The notes beneath the pieces are model-generated. The model worked only from the letters and a program-made list of their open reading frames with translations. It ran no database searches and had not been told where the DNA came from. Source: Prinia subflava (lineage: Eukaryota; Chordata; Aves; Passeriformes; Cisticolidae). Taken from it: a DNA stretch of 64,000 nt. The translations under genes were made by a program, and so were the position numbers. Of this stretch, positions 25,191-38,010 are shown one piece after another (position 1 is the stretch's first letter; every line of letters begins with the position of its first letter). The DNA lies in NCBI RefSeq assembly GCF_021018805.1, contig NC_086266.1, positions 992,001 through 1,056,000 on the forward strand. Direction: 5' to 3'.

Positions 25191-28100
25191 AGCAGTGCAG
25201 CTCTGCCCCACGAGCAGCAGGGCAGGCAGCAACGCTCTGAGGAGCGGGTGACATCCAGCTCTGCCCCACTGTCTGCTCCTCCTGAGAGCTGCTCTTGCCC
25301 TGCCCTGGGGTTTTGTGCTGCCACAGCTGTGGTGACCAGACAAAAACCAGGGTGTTCTCCTCATTTGGGGGTTCTGAAGTGGCTGGCAGGGCTCTGAGCA
25401 GGTGATGGTCAAGAGCTGCCCTACCCCTGACAATTCCCTACTCAGGACATGCCTGCCTCGTGTCCAGCAGTCACAGCAGGTTCCTGTGTTCCTCCAATTT
25501 TATGGAAGAAATTAATAAAATTAATTCATTAAAGGAATTAAGAATTAAAGAAATTTAAGGAATTAATTAAAAGCAACCCCTGCACCCCAGAAAACCCTTC
25601 CTCTCATCCCCTCTCAAACACCTCGAGGTCTTGCTTGCCTCAGCCCTGGGTTTTCATGCCACCACTGGTAACAGGAGAAAAAGCCTAAAAGGAGAAAGGA
25701 AATGTGACTAAAATGGAGACAAAATAAGTAGGGATGGGGAGAAATGAACTGGCAGACTACAGAAGAATAAATCGTGGCAATAATGACCAGAAGGTAAAAA
25801 TCTGCTCCCTCCAGTATTCCTCATTTAAAAAATTTCCCTCTCCTGATTAAAACTTTGCAAATAGTAATTATTATCACGAAGATATTCATAAACAGATGTT
25901 TTAAAAAATGCAAATTAGTCCACAATTCAGAAAATATGCAGTTTGTGTGCCACAGGGAATTTAATCTTTGAAAGCAGAAAAATGCATCAGAGCCCATTTC
26001 CAGCAGAACACCATAACTCAGGACTGGAAGCAGTGCTTTCTTTCCCTCTACTTGTTAAATATGGTAATGGAGTGAAAAACCCATTATTTACTGAAGACTA
26101 CTGCTTTTATATTGCATTTGTATTCATAAAATAACTACAGAATATATCTAATTCCAAGCTGCTTTATTAGTTTAGCATAAAACCGAAGCGTACTTATATG
26201 AACAAAAGTGAAAATAGTTTCCCTTAAGATATGTAAGTATCTACAAATAATTCAAAAGGTACATATTATTTTTCCCATCTTTCCCTGGAAAGGGAACATT
26301 CATTCAAATCAGATGCATTTCTGATAAGTCAGAGCAGCTTTCCTGATTGTCATTTGTTTGTGAAACACGACGTGGATTATTGCTTCTGTGAGGGTAATTG
26401 GCTGTGGAGTCTCTTCTGTCTCATATCACTAGAAATGATGAAATGCTATAGATTCTAAAATGAGTATGGTCACTTAATTTTAAAACAAAGCAATTACTGT
26501 TCTATTACCAGGTATTCTGAATCAATATATTGTCTTGCAGCTCGCACTCACATCCAGAACAAATCTATAATATCAGAAGTAGCAGAAGTGAACAGCCAAA
26601 GAGCAGAGCAGGTGTTCAGCAGGAGTGCTCGGGTATTGTTTGTACAGGTCACACACTCAGCTCGGGCAGCAGGGAAAATACAGGTTGGGTATTGCTCCTC
26701 CAGCTGCCTCAAAATATCCACCTTGCCCAGGGATATACAGAACTGATGGAGCTTCTGGAAGCAGTAAATTATAATTCCTGCCTTATTTTCAACAGCTAGA
26801 GTTGGTCCCTTTGACATCAAAGGAACCAATAAAGCACAAAGAGTGCATTGGATTTGACCCAAGAGACACACATGCACTTTTATATAGGAGGTAAAATTTT
26901 ACTGGTGATGGTAAGCCTCGAGGCTTTCTTACTGGTCTGCATTTTCCTGCCTGTCTCTCTCTTTCCAACAATTCTTTGAATAAACTTAAATATAAGTTTA
27001 TTTTATATTACTTGAATATAAGTAATAGTTTATTACTGTCTTTGTACCCTTTAAGATTTAAGCCTACTTTGCTTTTTTCTCCTAATCCTATCTCACAACA
27101 GATTTCTAATAAACGCTCAAACCACTACACAAATGAGTGCACTAATGGAAAAATGGTCAAAATTAACAGACATAAAACCATTCCATTCCCAGAACACAGC
27201 TGATTTCTCCAGCACCCAGCTCCCTGAACAGAAACCTCTCACTCCTGTGAGCTGGGTCAGTGCTGAGCTTTGTCCCTGCAGCTGCTGGGGGCTGAATTTG
27301 CTGTTCTGACAGCAGACAGCATCTCAAACACAAGGTTACTGTGGGCACCACAAACCAGCCTGATTTAGGTGGTGATTTCAATGTGTGACATTGCTCAGGC
27401 CCAATTCTCTCCCCGGAATACCTGATGGAGGGGAGGAAAGCAATTCTGTCTCCTCTGAGTTCTGCCAGGACATTGGGCAGCTCTGGGCTCCTCAGAAGAA
27501 ATGACATCTTCACGATGGCAGCCTCGTGTTGATGCAGTCACAGATTAACTCGCCTCCTGAATACAGTAGGAAGTAAAGAATTGAGCTAAAAACTGCATTT
27601 CTAGGGAGATTCAAATGCTCATGCATGAATATCAGCACTGCTTGTGTCCGCAGGGACTTTGCAGAGTGGTTTGGAAGCAACCTGTGCATCAGAAAACACC
27701 ACATTTTTCAATGAGCACAGGAAGTCTGCAAAGCTTTTTGTGCAAAAAGCAAGGTTAAAACTCATTAGAGCTCACATCAGGCATTTGATGGGCTTTACAA
27801 GCCGCCTTACTGCCTTAAAGTGAAAAATAACTGCTAGGAATTGGTTTATATTTTTAAATGTCCTGGATTCTCCTTCTCTAGCAAGGAAGCAAAATCGCCC
27901 CATGCCAGACGCTTACTCCCCTGATAATTCTGCTGCTATTGATTGAAAATTGTGGGTTTTGACAAGGGCTGTGGAGATTGCCATTAGACTCTGCTCGAGA
28001 GCTGCACTGGAGCTCAGGGAGGAAATAAAACCAGACAGGATCTGGGCCATGTTTGCCTCCACTTTTGAGAGCAGCAGGAGGAATCACGGCAGGAACATTC

Positions 28101-29141
28101 CGGCCTTTCATCCCCACATCAGGGGTACTCTGTGCCCAGGGGCTCTGCATTTCTGGGTGTCTCTGCTCACTCAGACCACGTTTCACAAGGAAAGAAGAAT
28201 CACAAAAAAAGTTCATGGCTTTTTTTGGAACTCAGGGACTCTTCCAGCCTGCTCCTTTGATTGTAGAGAAATCATGGGTTTGCTCCCAAATAAAGTGATT
28301 TGCAAACAGCACGATGTTCTCTTGCAGAGAGTAAAATATTCCGAGATTAAGTCTGTGATCTATAATTCCCAAAGTACACAGGCTCAAATTAAATTTTCCT
28401 TTTTAATTTCAAGAGCTGTCAGCAAAACTACAATACCAAAAAAAAAAGTTTGATACAAGAAAGAAGACAACAAATAAAAGATAATTGGTAAAGAAAAGCC
28501 AAAACATTAATAAAACATTTCCAGTATCTCTTTGTAATTTCTAGTACTTTTATCTGATTTAGCACATCACTGAAAATCCTAAAACCCTTGAATTTTAATT
28601 TGGAACTTTGACTGAAATTTTTTTCTGTATTCAGCAGTGTCAGTACACAAACTGTGTTTGTGTACTTTGTTAAATTCATGTAAAACTTTAAATTTGTTTC
28701 AAGGGAACTCTGGATGTGATCTAAATAATTGAGCAAGAGAATCTTGTTAAATATTTAGAAAACATATATTGGCATTTTTATATTTTACAGTACCGCCCTA
28801 TTAAAATTTATGGTAAGGAAAATTCTATTAAGCTTCTGAGACACTAAGTACTAAATAATCCCTGAAGAGAAGAGAGGAGGGAATGGAAGTATTTCCCTGT
28901 TATTGACTGTTCCCAGAGTTTTCCAGCCAGCACTCCAATCCAATCTGCATTTAAAACAGTTGACACCATGGCTGCAATGGAAATCATTTTATCTAAAAAC
29001 GCACTCATCTGCCAAGACCTCTCGAGGCTGAAAATACCAAGAATCTGCACATTTTCAGTGGGTAGTTATTCCATGGAAGAGTTTCCACCTTGGACTCATC
29101 CACTGCAGCCTCAGGCAGGGCTTCACCTGAAGTCCTGTAGG
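25191..29141. other. Unique non-coding sequence
   Basis: About 4 kb with no supported gene. A low-complexity AAATTAATT-type stretch lies at 25500-25575, AT-rich DNA at 25860-26250 and 26975-27060, and an A-run near 28439-28448. A 167-codon plus frame at 27950-28453 has a non-ATG start and no recognisable domain. I see no transposon signature. Confidence 0.5.
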
Positions 29142-29660
29142 AAAGTACTAGAAATAATCCCTGAAGTACTAAAGAACTAAAAATAAACCCTGAAGTACTA
29201 AAGTACTAAAATAAAACCTGAAGTACTAAAGTACTAGAAATAAACCCTGAAGTACTAAAGAACTAAAAATAATCCTTGAAGTACTAAAGTACTAAAATAA
29301 ACCCTGAAGTACTAAAGTACTAAAGAACTAAAATAATCCTTGAAGTAGTAAAGCACTAAAAACAAGCCCTGAAGTACTAAAGTACTAAAGTATTAAAATA
29401 ATCCCTAAAGTACCAAGGCACTAAAAATAATCCCTGAAGTAGTCAAGCACTAAAAACAACCCCTCAAGTACTAAAAATAATCCTCGAAGTACCAAAGCAC
29501 TAAAAACAATCCCTGAAGTACCAAAGCACTAAAACTAATCCCTGAAATACTAAAGCACTAAAAACAATCCCTGGAGTAATAAAGCACTAAAACTAATCCT
29601 TGAAGTACCAAAGTCCTAAAAACAATCCCTGAAGTACTAAAACACTAAAAACAATCCCTG
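29142..29660. repeat. A-rich minisatellite with AGTACTAAAG words, about 30-bp unit
   Basis: Roughly 18 degenerate units combine AATCCCTGAAGTACTAAAG with one or two further AGTACTAAA or GCACTAAAAA words. Early units favour AGTACT, later units favour ACCAAAGCACTAAAAACAAT, a gradient showing progressive divergence along the array. Unit length varies because the ACTAAAGT sub-word is itself duplicated. The strand is strongly A-rich, and there is no coding potential. Confidence 0.93.
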
Positions 29661-30956
29661 AATATTCTGCACCCACCCCAGGCTGGGGGGGCCTTATGAT
29701 CACCTGTGCTCCTGACTGCCAGACACAGGAAAATGCAATAATTAAATCTGAATACAACTGTATTAATTACCTCTACATGAAACACGGAGGCTTTATCCGC
29801 CCTCTTGCCTCTCCAGCTAAAAGTGGCAAGTTAATAATGGCCATGAGGAACAGCATTTATTGTGTGCAACTTGCCTCCAAAGCTCTGAGCACAGAGATTT
29901 TCTCTTCCAAACTGTTTAAATATAGATGAGTGGTTTTTCAAAAACGGTGGAATTATTCAGTTCTTTGTTATTGATAAAATACTCACAAAGGTCGCAGATG
30001 CAGCGCTTTAGAGATGATGAATATTCCCAACAGGAAAATCCACTGAAAAAAGCTACCCTGACCTTTTATCCATTGCAAAATGACTTCCCAGGCAGTAACA
30101 GCCCCATTTCGTTTGGTTGGGTCTTTTCTTTGTTCTCCCATGAACTTCAAAGATGTATTTTATTAGTCATGCCACGAAAAAAAAAATAAAACAACTCAGC
30201 AACGTTGCTGGTAAAATCCAGGAAGATATTACAGATAATTCCTGATGCAGAAAAGAAAGCAAAGCACTGTGCATGGGGAGAATCAGTGAAATCAGGATGT
30301 CCTTCACAAAATTATTGCTTCATTATTTCTACCCCTGATGTTCTTGCATCCTTTGCTGGGTAGTCAAGCCATGCCTACCCAAATTATTTCTCTACACTTA
30401 CACTAAGAGATTTATCACCTCATATGCCTGTAACCAACAATTCATGGGCATTATTTGCACAGAAACAGGAGAAATGTTGTATCAAAACAAAACCTTACCA
30501 TTTATAAGCCAAACTCAGAACTTGTGAGACTTTTTAAGGGTATTTCCACTGGCTTGAGTGTGACAGTGGGAGAAGCTTTGCTCACAGTGCTGACAGTGCT
30601 GGTTTGTGGTACCACACTGTCAGGAGTGCTACACGCACAGAATATTTCACAATAAAAACCTGGAGGTGCTCGGGAGCACCTTAAAATGTTAATGATGCCA
30701 TCTTTTGTACTAGACAAGTCAGCTTAAATCCAACCCCATGCTCTAAGACAAGGAAAATATTGTTAGTGCTTGTCAAGAAACCCACAAAATGAGGTAAAAC
30801 AGCTTTCCCTTGGGAAGCAAGGCTGCAGCGCTCTGCTCCAGCGATTGAGGACACGCCGAGTGTGAGAGCTGCAAATGTGGAAGTGCAAAACAGCACACCC
30901 AGAGCCCGGGAGGGGTTCCTGCTCCTCAGGAGCAGCAGCCCTGCCAGCTGCAGTGC
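29661..30956. other. Unique non-coding sequence
   Basis: About 1.3 kb between two minisatellites. It contains the 38-bp dispersed repeat described separately (29734-29771), an A-run at 30176-30187 and no recognisable gene. Confidence 0.5.
29734..29771. repeat. Dispersed 38-bp repeat, copy A
   Basis: This 38-bp block matches 47010-47047 at 37 of 38 positions in the same orientation (the only difference is A versus T at the seventh base). Its core is AATCTGAATACAACTGTATT, followed by AATTACC. The flanks do not align. It could be a remnant of an old transposon, a shared regulatory module, or a small recent transposition. I do not recognise the family. Confidence 0.85.
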
Positions 30957-31661
30957 CACAGCACCGCTCCCAGCACCCATCCTGCCTCGGCTCCCAGCAC
31001 CCATCCTGCCTCAGCTCCCAGCACAGCTCCCAGCACCCATCCTGCCTCAGCTCCCAGCACCCATCCTGCCCCAGCTCCCAGCACAGCACAGCTCACATCC
31101 TGCCCCAGCTCACAGCTCACATCCTGCCCCAGCTCCCAGCACCCATCCTGCCCCAGCTCACAGCACCCATCCTGCCCCAGCTCCCAGCACCCATCCTGCC
31201 CCAGCTCACAGCACCCATCCTGCCTCAGCTCCCAGCACAGCACAGCTCACATCCTGCCTCAGCTCACAGCTCCCATCCTGCCCCAGCTCCCAGCACAGCA
31301 CAGCTCACATCCTGCCTCAGCTCCCAGCACAGCTCCCAGCACCCATCCTGCCTCAGCTCCCAGCACAGCTCCCAGCACACCCATCCTGCCCCAGCTCACA
31401 GCACCCATCCTGCCTCAGCTCCCAGCACAGCTCCCAGCACCCATCCTGCCTCAGCTCCCAGCACAGCTCCCAGCACCCATCCTGCCTCAGCTCCCAGCAC
31501 AGCTCCCAGCACCCATCCTGCCCCAGCTCCCAGCACCCATCCTGCCTCAGCTCCCAGCACCCATCCTGCCTCAGCTCCCAGCACAGCTCACAGCTCACAT
31601 CCTGCCTCAGCTCCCAGCTCACCCATCCTGCCCCAGCTCCCAGCACCCATCCTGCCTTGGC
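30957..31661. repeat. Minisatellite, 24-bp unit with 12-bp sub-unit
   Basis: About 700 bp is made from CCCAGCACCCATCCTGCC plus TCAGCT or CCAGCT (24 bp), interspersed with the 12-bp half-unit CCCAGCACAGCT and variants where CAGCTCAC replaces CAGCACCC. The purine-rich strand is minus. Mixing of 24- and 12-bp modules gives a compound, non-uniform array. All periods are multiples of three, so long frames rich in Pro-Ser-His (plus) or Trp-Glu-Leu (minus) exist; they are artefacts. Confidence 0.95.
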
Positions 31662-31850
31662 AGGAGCACTCTCAGCTCTCCACTCCTGCTGTGTTTCCAT
31701 GGACAGGACAATCTGCTCTCAAGGGCTTTGTTATTACCACCAGCAGCCAAGGGACAGGCTCAGGTGTGCCCTGCAAGGGGACTCCTGGCACCTTGGCTGA
31801 GCCCAAAGTGCTCCCCACACGCCCAGAGGGCAAAGTGGGGCTGCAGCCCA

Positions 31851-31935
31851 GTTTCCAGAGCACAGAATGCTCTGAGTTTCCAGAGCACAGAATGCTCTGA
31901 GTTTCCAGAGCACAGAATGCTCTGAGTTTCCAGAG
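31851..31935. repeat. 25-bp tandem repeat with hairpin, 3.4 copies
   Basis: Three identical 25-bp units plus a partial fourth each contain GTTTCCAGAGCACAGAATGC then TCTGA. Inside each unit, CAGAGCA and TGCTCTG are inverted around a 5-nt loop (CAGAA), giving a 7-bp stem. The copies are perfect, so the expansion is recent or homogenised. Confidence 0.95.
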
Positions 31936-34900
31936 CCCAGCTGCAGCTCCTGCCTTGCTGTCCTGCCCTGCAGGGGTGGACAGAGCTCTCTGTCCCTCAG
32001 GGACCCTGTGGCACCATAAACACCACGCTGGGACCCCCAGAGGCATCGGGCAGGCTTGGGACCCAGGGATTTCTGCTTCCTCCATCACCACACAAACCTC
32101 CTTTAATGCACGTCCTTTGGGTGCTGCATTCCTGTGACAGCTCCAGCTCGCCAACACAATTAAGTGCTCGGCCTTACCAAGCAATCACACACTAATTAAG
32201 AAGACCTAAGAATCGTTATTTTTGACTGACTGGCAAGTGTGCCATGGCTGATCTATACATTATTACAAAGGCCTTCAGCAGAAATACTGCTCTGTATTTA
32301 CACAACACGGGCTGTTGTGATATAAATACATTTCTAAGTGAACTCAGGCTCTCACACCAACTCTTTTACTCACAAATGCCAGTCAAATCACCTGGCCTAT
32401 GCAATTTAGCAAAGGCTACATTACATAAGTGAGAGAGTACAGCTCTAGACCTTCTTTTTCATGTTTTATTTACAAAGACTTGTGATTATTTGATGTTAAA
32501 TGTATTGTTAACACATTGCTTTACAGCTGTTCCATTCATAATTTATTGGTATAAAGGATGTTACAGCATCCCCTTATTACAAGAGGAGCTTCTGGAGTTC
32601 TGGGACTGCTGTCAATGAAATCTAGGGATTATTTGGGTTATCCATGAGTGAGTTCCCTCTTTGTCAGCGAGCAGATTCACTTGGAAGACATTTGTGCATT
32701 CTTCAAGCTTCACTTTTAACTCTCCACTTGAAGAGCAGCAATGCAAGGCATCCACAGGAAAAAGCCACAGAAACAAATCAACCAACCAACAAATAAACCT
32801 CAAAAAAAACCCCCCCAAACCCCCACAGACCCCAAAAGAAAGGCTGAAAAAATGAACCTTAGAGAAATCTAAGCCTCCAGACTCACTGGATCGAGGAATA
32901 GAAATAAGCAAACCAGCTGGCTATGGCAGAAAAATTCCTTTAATCTGTAATCTGATCTCACCCCAAGCAGATACAAAATGATATTTTAGCGAGGCTGTGG
33001 GTTAATGCATAGTGACACAGCCCTGTAAAAAAGCTGAGAGCCCATCAGAGGCCCTAAATATCAGAGTGTAAGTTCTAACTGGGAGCTGTGGTACAGCACA
33101 CTCAGACGAGGGCTCCGTGCTTTGGAAAACGGGCAAGGAGAGGAGGTTCCTGTCCCTGCACACTGCATTGAAGGGGGATTCAAAGTGCAGTGGTGGTGCT
33201 TTAACATAAATGCCACACGTTTTTATTTTATAATCCTTATCAAACGTTCACTCGCTAGATCAGCATAAAGCACAGCTTATTAAAATGGATAAGAGGGGAT
33301 TATGTGGTTCCCATTGTGAAGGGAAAAAAAAGTATTTAAAATACAGAGATTCTTTAATCTGTTGCTCAGAAGGCACCGTGCACGTTGCTGATGGAACAAT
33401 GTGTGTGTACCCAACTTTTAATCACACAGGTCCTGACAAAGAGAAAAGTGAAATGATTCTTTGCAGCACACAGGATAAGCTGTTAACAATATAATCCTGA
33501 TTGCAAGTCAAACTTTGATGATTTTGGTTTGGTTACTGAATAAATATTTAATTACACTTTGCAAGTTATAACAAAAAGGACAAGATTTCAGAGTCTAAAC
33601 TATCTTCTAAAGTTTTGTATATCTATTTTGGGCATAAATAGTGTTTTCTAACAATATATTGTATGATTTCTAAGATTTAGTGAGCAAATCAAACAACATT
33701 TGAGCACTCACAAATAACGACCATATTTTTCAGCAAAACCATATCCCAAATAAAGACATCTCTGATAAACAGAATATTCATCAAATCTAACTAAGCTAAA
33801 AAAAATGGCTGCTTCTTTGGCATTAAAGGTGACTAAGAACATTTTAGCTGTTCCATCAAGAAAAAGGAAAGTACACTGCCATGGCTCAAATCACAGCACC
33901 CATCTCTTTGGGAGCTGTGCCTTTCATTCTGTGCCCTGCTCAGCACAAGTCAGGAGTTCATTTGTGCCCTGTGCCAATGTGAGTAATGCTGAGCTGGCCT
34001 GGTGTCACTTACATCAATCCTGCTTTTTGTTAATGTTTCAGGAGTTAATTCTTCAGGTGAAACAGCAAACCGTGTTCTTTACTTACATTGATAAAATAAA
34101 TTATCATAGGGCTATTTTATTCCTAAATATTGATTTTAGAAAGGGAATGCATGAGTTCCTTGATAAACAGACCAGAACATCAATCATGTAATTTACTCTG
34201 ACATTGAGTGAGAGACGATGTCAAAAATGGGAATTTCTGAAGGTGGCAACTTGTTGATTGAGGCCAACCACAGAGCACAGCCTGAGCACACACAGTGGAG
34301 TCCTACTCAAACCAATTCTGTTCTCACTGTCAGCCAAACGTGGGGGCAGTGACCAAAGCAGGGAACCCACACTGATTTAATGCTAACAAAAGCCATGGTG
34401 GGAGTTAAAAGTCCTTGCTGCCTTAAGTGGAAAACAAACATCATGGTAAATCTAAAAAATTAAATGTTTCAAAACATGTTTTAATAATGATTTTTGAGCA
34501 AAAATGAAGATCTGAAATGGAAAGCAACACAAACCTGAGTTGGCAACAACTTGTATTCATCTGAAGAACAATAACACACTTCTTAGACAAGGTCCTTTGT
34601 AACCTTGCTATAATTTTAGGTTTGTATGTTTTATTCATTTCAAGAGGTGGTATTAACCACATAATTATTGTTGTAGTTCATTCCTTGTGTTGCTATGGAT
34701 TAAACAGTAACTTATCTGCAGTAATTATGCAAGAGGCTGTAACTAACTGAAATATGAATAGTGCCAGTTTGTCCCACTGTGTTTCAGATCTGGTACATAA
34801 TTGTTCATGTTCACAACAGTGCAGTAATTGAATTACAGAACATTAGCCACATGATTATTATGATCATAAACTGCTAGCAAAGGGAAGACTGTGAAATGAG

Positions 34901-35779
34901 ACCCCAAACTCTGAAGTTAGGAAGTTCATAGCAGCTGTATCTGTCCCACCCTTACACTGAAATATGTTTAATCTCTATGACAGCTGTTACCTCTTCCACC
35001 TGTAAAACTTCAGCACACACAGCCAGCCCTATCCTCTGAAATAATCTCATGGTTCCCAGCTTTAAGTCTGATTTTGATGCAACCTGCATAATTCTTCCAC
35101 ACTGCAAAACTGGCCAAGTTTCCAGTCCTGAAATTCTTGCTGTATTTATTTGAATGAGCCTCCCTTTGAGAGGCACTGGGCAGATCCATCTGCTCCAGGT
35201 TATCAAACCAGGCCCTGTGGGATTCACTGACCTGAGGGCAGCTTTGGGCTGCACACCCAGCCTGAAGCAGGCTGCAGGTGCCTCAGCATAATTTTGGTCC
35301 CACAGTATTGGTGAGCAAAGGTCACTATATTCAGAGTTTCTTACATGTACTGCAATTGAAACACAAAGTCACCAGTCCAAAGAGACTCATTTTGACTCTG
35401 AGAGCATCATAATCCAACCTAAATGCTCATTTTATGTCACTGTTTAATTGGAGAGATTCTATCCCTGAGTTTTACATCTTAAATGGGATGTTATCCTCAT
35501 CAGTCACTTGTTGCACTTTTTCAAAGATGAACTAAATGCCTTGCATGAGAAGACTGAGAATACAACTGAAATAATTACTTTTAAAAAGATTTCTATGTTA
35601 TTTCTCGAGATTACTTAAACTATCAGAAAGGCAGGTAATGTAGACCTGGATGAACAAAGAGAAATCTGCATGGAAACAGCAAATCTGAACTCTTCACCCA
35701 CTGGGGCTCCCAACTTCTGGCATCTCTGGGTTGTTCTTCCACCACTGCAGTTTCATGATTCTTTTAATGCAGGAAGCTG
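31936..35779. other. Unique non-coding sequence
   Basis: About 3.8 kb. AT-rich blocks at 32170-32450, 33480-33740 and 34640-34870 contain varied TAATTA/ATTATT cores. A mixed A/C tract lies at 32780-32835 (CAACCAACCAAC, then A and C runs). I see no exon or transposon. Confidence 0.5.
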
Positions 35780-36110
35780 CAGATTATTTGTGGTGAATAA
35801 AGCCCTAACGGATTCCTCATTGTTAATTAAATAACCTGATTCTGTCCACTGAATCTAATGCATTATAGTATTTAATGTTTGTTTGGTAAACTGCTTTGCT
35901 AAATGCTCCTTTGACTTTTATTGGTAATAAACATTAAGCATTTATGGCCTGTGAAAGCAGTTTCACTTCTAGCTTATGCTGTTACTATTTACAGTTTGTT
36001 AATGAAATACCATTAACTTGCTCCGAACTGCAACTTGTTTTTGTTCTACTCCTTAACTTTTATTATATAGCATATAGAATAAGTCAATGGAAATCACATG
36101 AGCCATAAGA
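35780..36110. promoter_or_regulatory. Candidate conserved non-coding element
   Basis: This unique AT-rich block contains TTGTTAATTAAATAACC, CTAATGCATTATAG, TTGGTAATAAACATTAAGC and TTGTTAATGAAATACC. The high density of varied homeodomain-type cores without simple-sequence structure is the typical look of a vertebrate developmental enhancer. It is inference from texture only. Confidence 0.22.
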
Positions 36111-37904
36111 AACAATGGTACTTGTTACGAAAAAACTTCACCTTGTCAGATCCAAACATGTTCTTTACTAGATAAAGCTCCAGCTAGTGTGATTTTCCTT
36201 TTCATTCCTGTTTTTGCTCTTGCACACACACATTTGTTTGCATGTGGCATTCCCAGTCCCTGCAAAGGGAGGACAGCAGCTCCAGGAGTTCCCAGGAAAA
36301 GTGCATTTGAGACAAAGCTGTGGAAAGCCTGGCTCATCCAAAATTCCACCTTCACTGTGCATGACAGTGGCCCTCACACAACTGCAGCTGTCTGATCTCA
36401 GCAGGTAAAATGTGCCTGCTTAAAAATAAAAGCCTTTTCTCCCCCCTCCACAAAACCAGACACATGCTCCTCTTTCTGCCTGCTAACACAACACAGCTCC
36501 TGAGAGCTCTTGAAATTTAAGAGCAGCAGCCTGTGTGTGCAATGATTTGTGTTGCTCCACTGAGCAAGCAATGCATTTTATCTGCCAGGGGTATAAAATA
36601 CAGGGCTCTGCCAGCTGAACAGGCTCCTGTCACTCGTGTGCAGTGCAAAACAACTTCAGTGAGCCCAGCTCTCTGTGAGGAGAGAGAAGACACAAACATT
36701 GTGCTTTTCAGGACAGTCCCTTTGCTTTTGCATTTGTTTTAGAATTCTTTTCTTTGGCTGTTAGACGTGCCCCACAAAGAAACTCACTGGATATGTTGTG
36801 TGATCATCCCAAATGTTTACCTGCTCGCTCTGTGTGCACAGAGGGGAACATTCTGCCCAACACTTTTTTTTCTCCTTGCAATGCAGACTTGAAAAGCTAA
36901 AAAATATGGTTTGGTCTTTCTGATACATTTAATTCCTGTAAAGAAACCATTACTGTGACAGTGCAGAGTTCTCCAATGGAAGGAGCTGAGTGATTCGTTA
37001 TTCTCCTAAGGAAATGTCTATTTTTGTTTAAAAAGATTCCTGAAATAAATGAGATGGTAAGAATTCCAGCTGTTGTGTGCTTAAGAACACAACACATCTA
37101 TCAAGCAATGAGCACAATGCAGTTCCAAAAGAAGTGACATTTCAGGTGGGCTGAGGGGAGGCTTTACCTGAAAGGAGGCTGTGCCAGGTAGAGTCAGCCC
37201 AGTACAATCTTCCCCTGGGCTCATTTACTGAGCTGGGAGTTCTCTTTTTTTTTTTTCTTGAAGCTCTTTTTATTTAATATTGATTATTGTAGAGTGCTGT
37301 AAGGTAACAGCGTGAATGTTATTAACTTACTGGCAGGGTACATTCTATCTTTGAAAAAAGAGAGAAATGTTTGTGTGTGAAGGTTTTAATCTTCATGATT
37401 AGATCCATGATGAATAAATGTTAAGAGGAACATTGAGAAATTCTGATTTTTAGACTCAAGTCATACAATCATAGAGGAAAAAAGGAAACAATCTCACCCT
37501 CTTCTGTCCACCTACCTCCCCAAAATCCAAGCAGGAATAAGCTAAGAGTGTCTAAAAGAAGCTAATCTATTCTTAACCTTGCTTCCTAAGTGACAGCAAA
37601 ATTAAATTGAAGCAATCATGAATCATAGGAGGATCAGAGCTGAGTAACTAATTGGCCTATTTTCTGTACTGTCAGAACCCTCTCGAGCAATTTTCCTCAA
37701 TTATAACTGCAAATCAGTGTGTTATTTCCTCCTCACAAACTACCCATGGCTGGGGGACTAACTAGGTGTCCCAGGATATTTCCTGATCTATTGCTGGAGA
37801 CCAATTTCCACTGTTAAATAATTACAGAAAGTTCAGAGTCCCGTGTTGAAGGGCAAAAAGAAAAAAAACTCTTTTACCTATAAAAAGAGAATAAGCCTTA
37901 TTTT
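36111..37904. other. Unique non-coding sequence
   Basis: Mostly featureless. A TATA-like octamer TATAAAAT lies at 36592-36599, preceded by CCAGGGG; it has no recognisable downstream gene, so I do not call a promoter. A T-run lies at 37241-37257. Near 37467 there is a faint resemblance to a CR1 3' terminus (ACAATCATAGAGG), too weak to annotate. Confidence 0.45.
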
Positions 37905-38010
37905 TAATAGCAGGCTTTCCCAATAATTGGGAAATAATTTCCTGATTATTGGCTTTCTCAATAATTTCCCAATAATAAAAGATTTGATCAAACCTTCTTT
38001 GATCAAACCC
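37905..38010. repeat. Inverted and direct short repeats
   Basis: ATTGGGAAAT (37926-37935) and its exact inverse complement ATTTCCCAAT (37964-37973) flank a 28-bp spacer, and GGCTTTC precedes both halves. Immediately downstream, TTTGATCAAACC occurs twice (37983-37994 and 37998-38009). Each holds the palindrome TTTGATCAAA and resembles a TCF/LEF core; the second copy reads CTTTGATC. Confidence 0.75.

Noticed and set aside
27950..28453. 167-codon plus-strand open frame
   Set aside because: Non-ATG start, no known motif, overlaps an opposite-strand frame; likely chance.
37460..37530. Possible second CR1 3' end (ACAATCATAGAGG)
   Set aside because: Only the terminal dozen bases resemble CR1; the following sequence does not align by eye.
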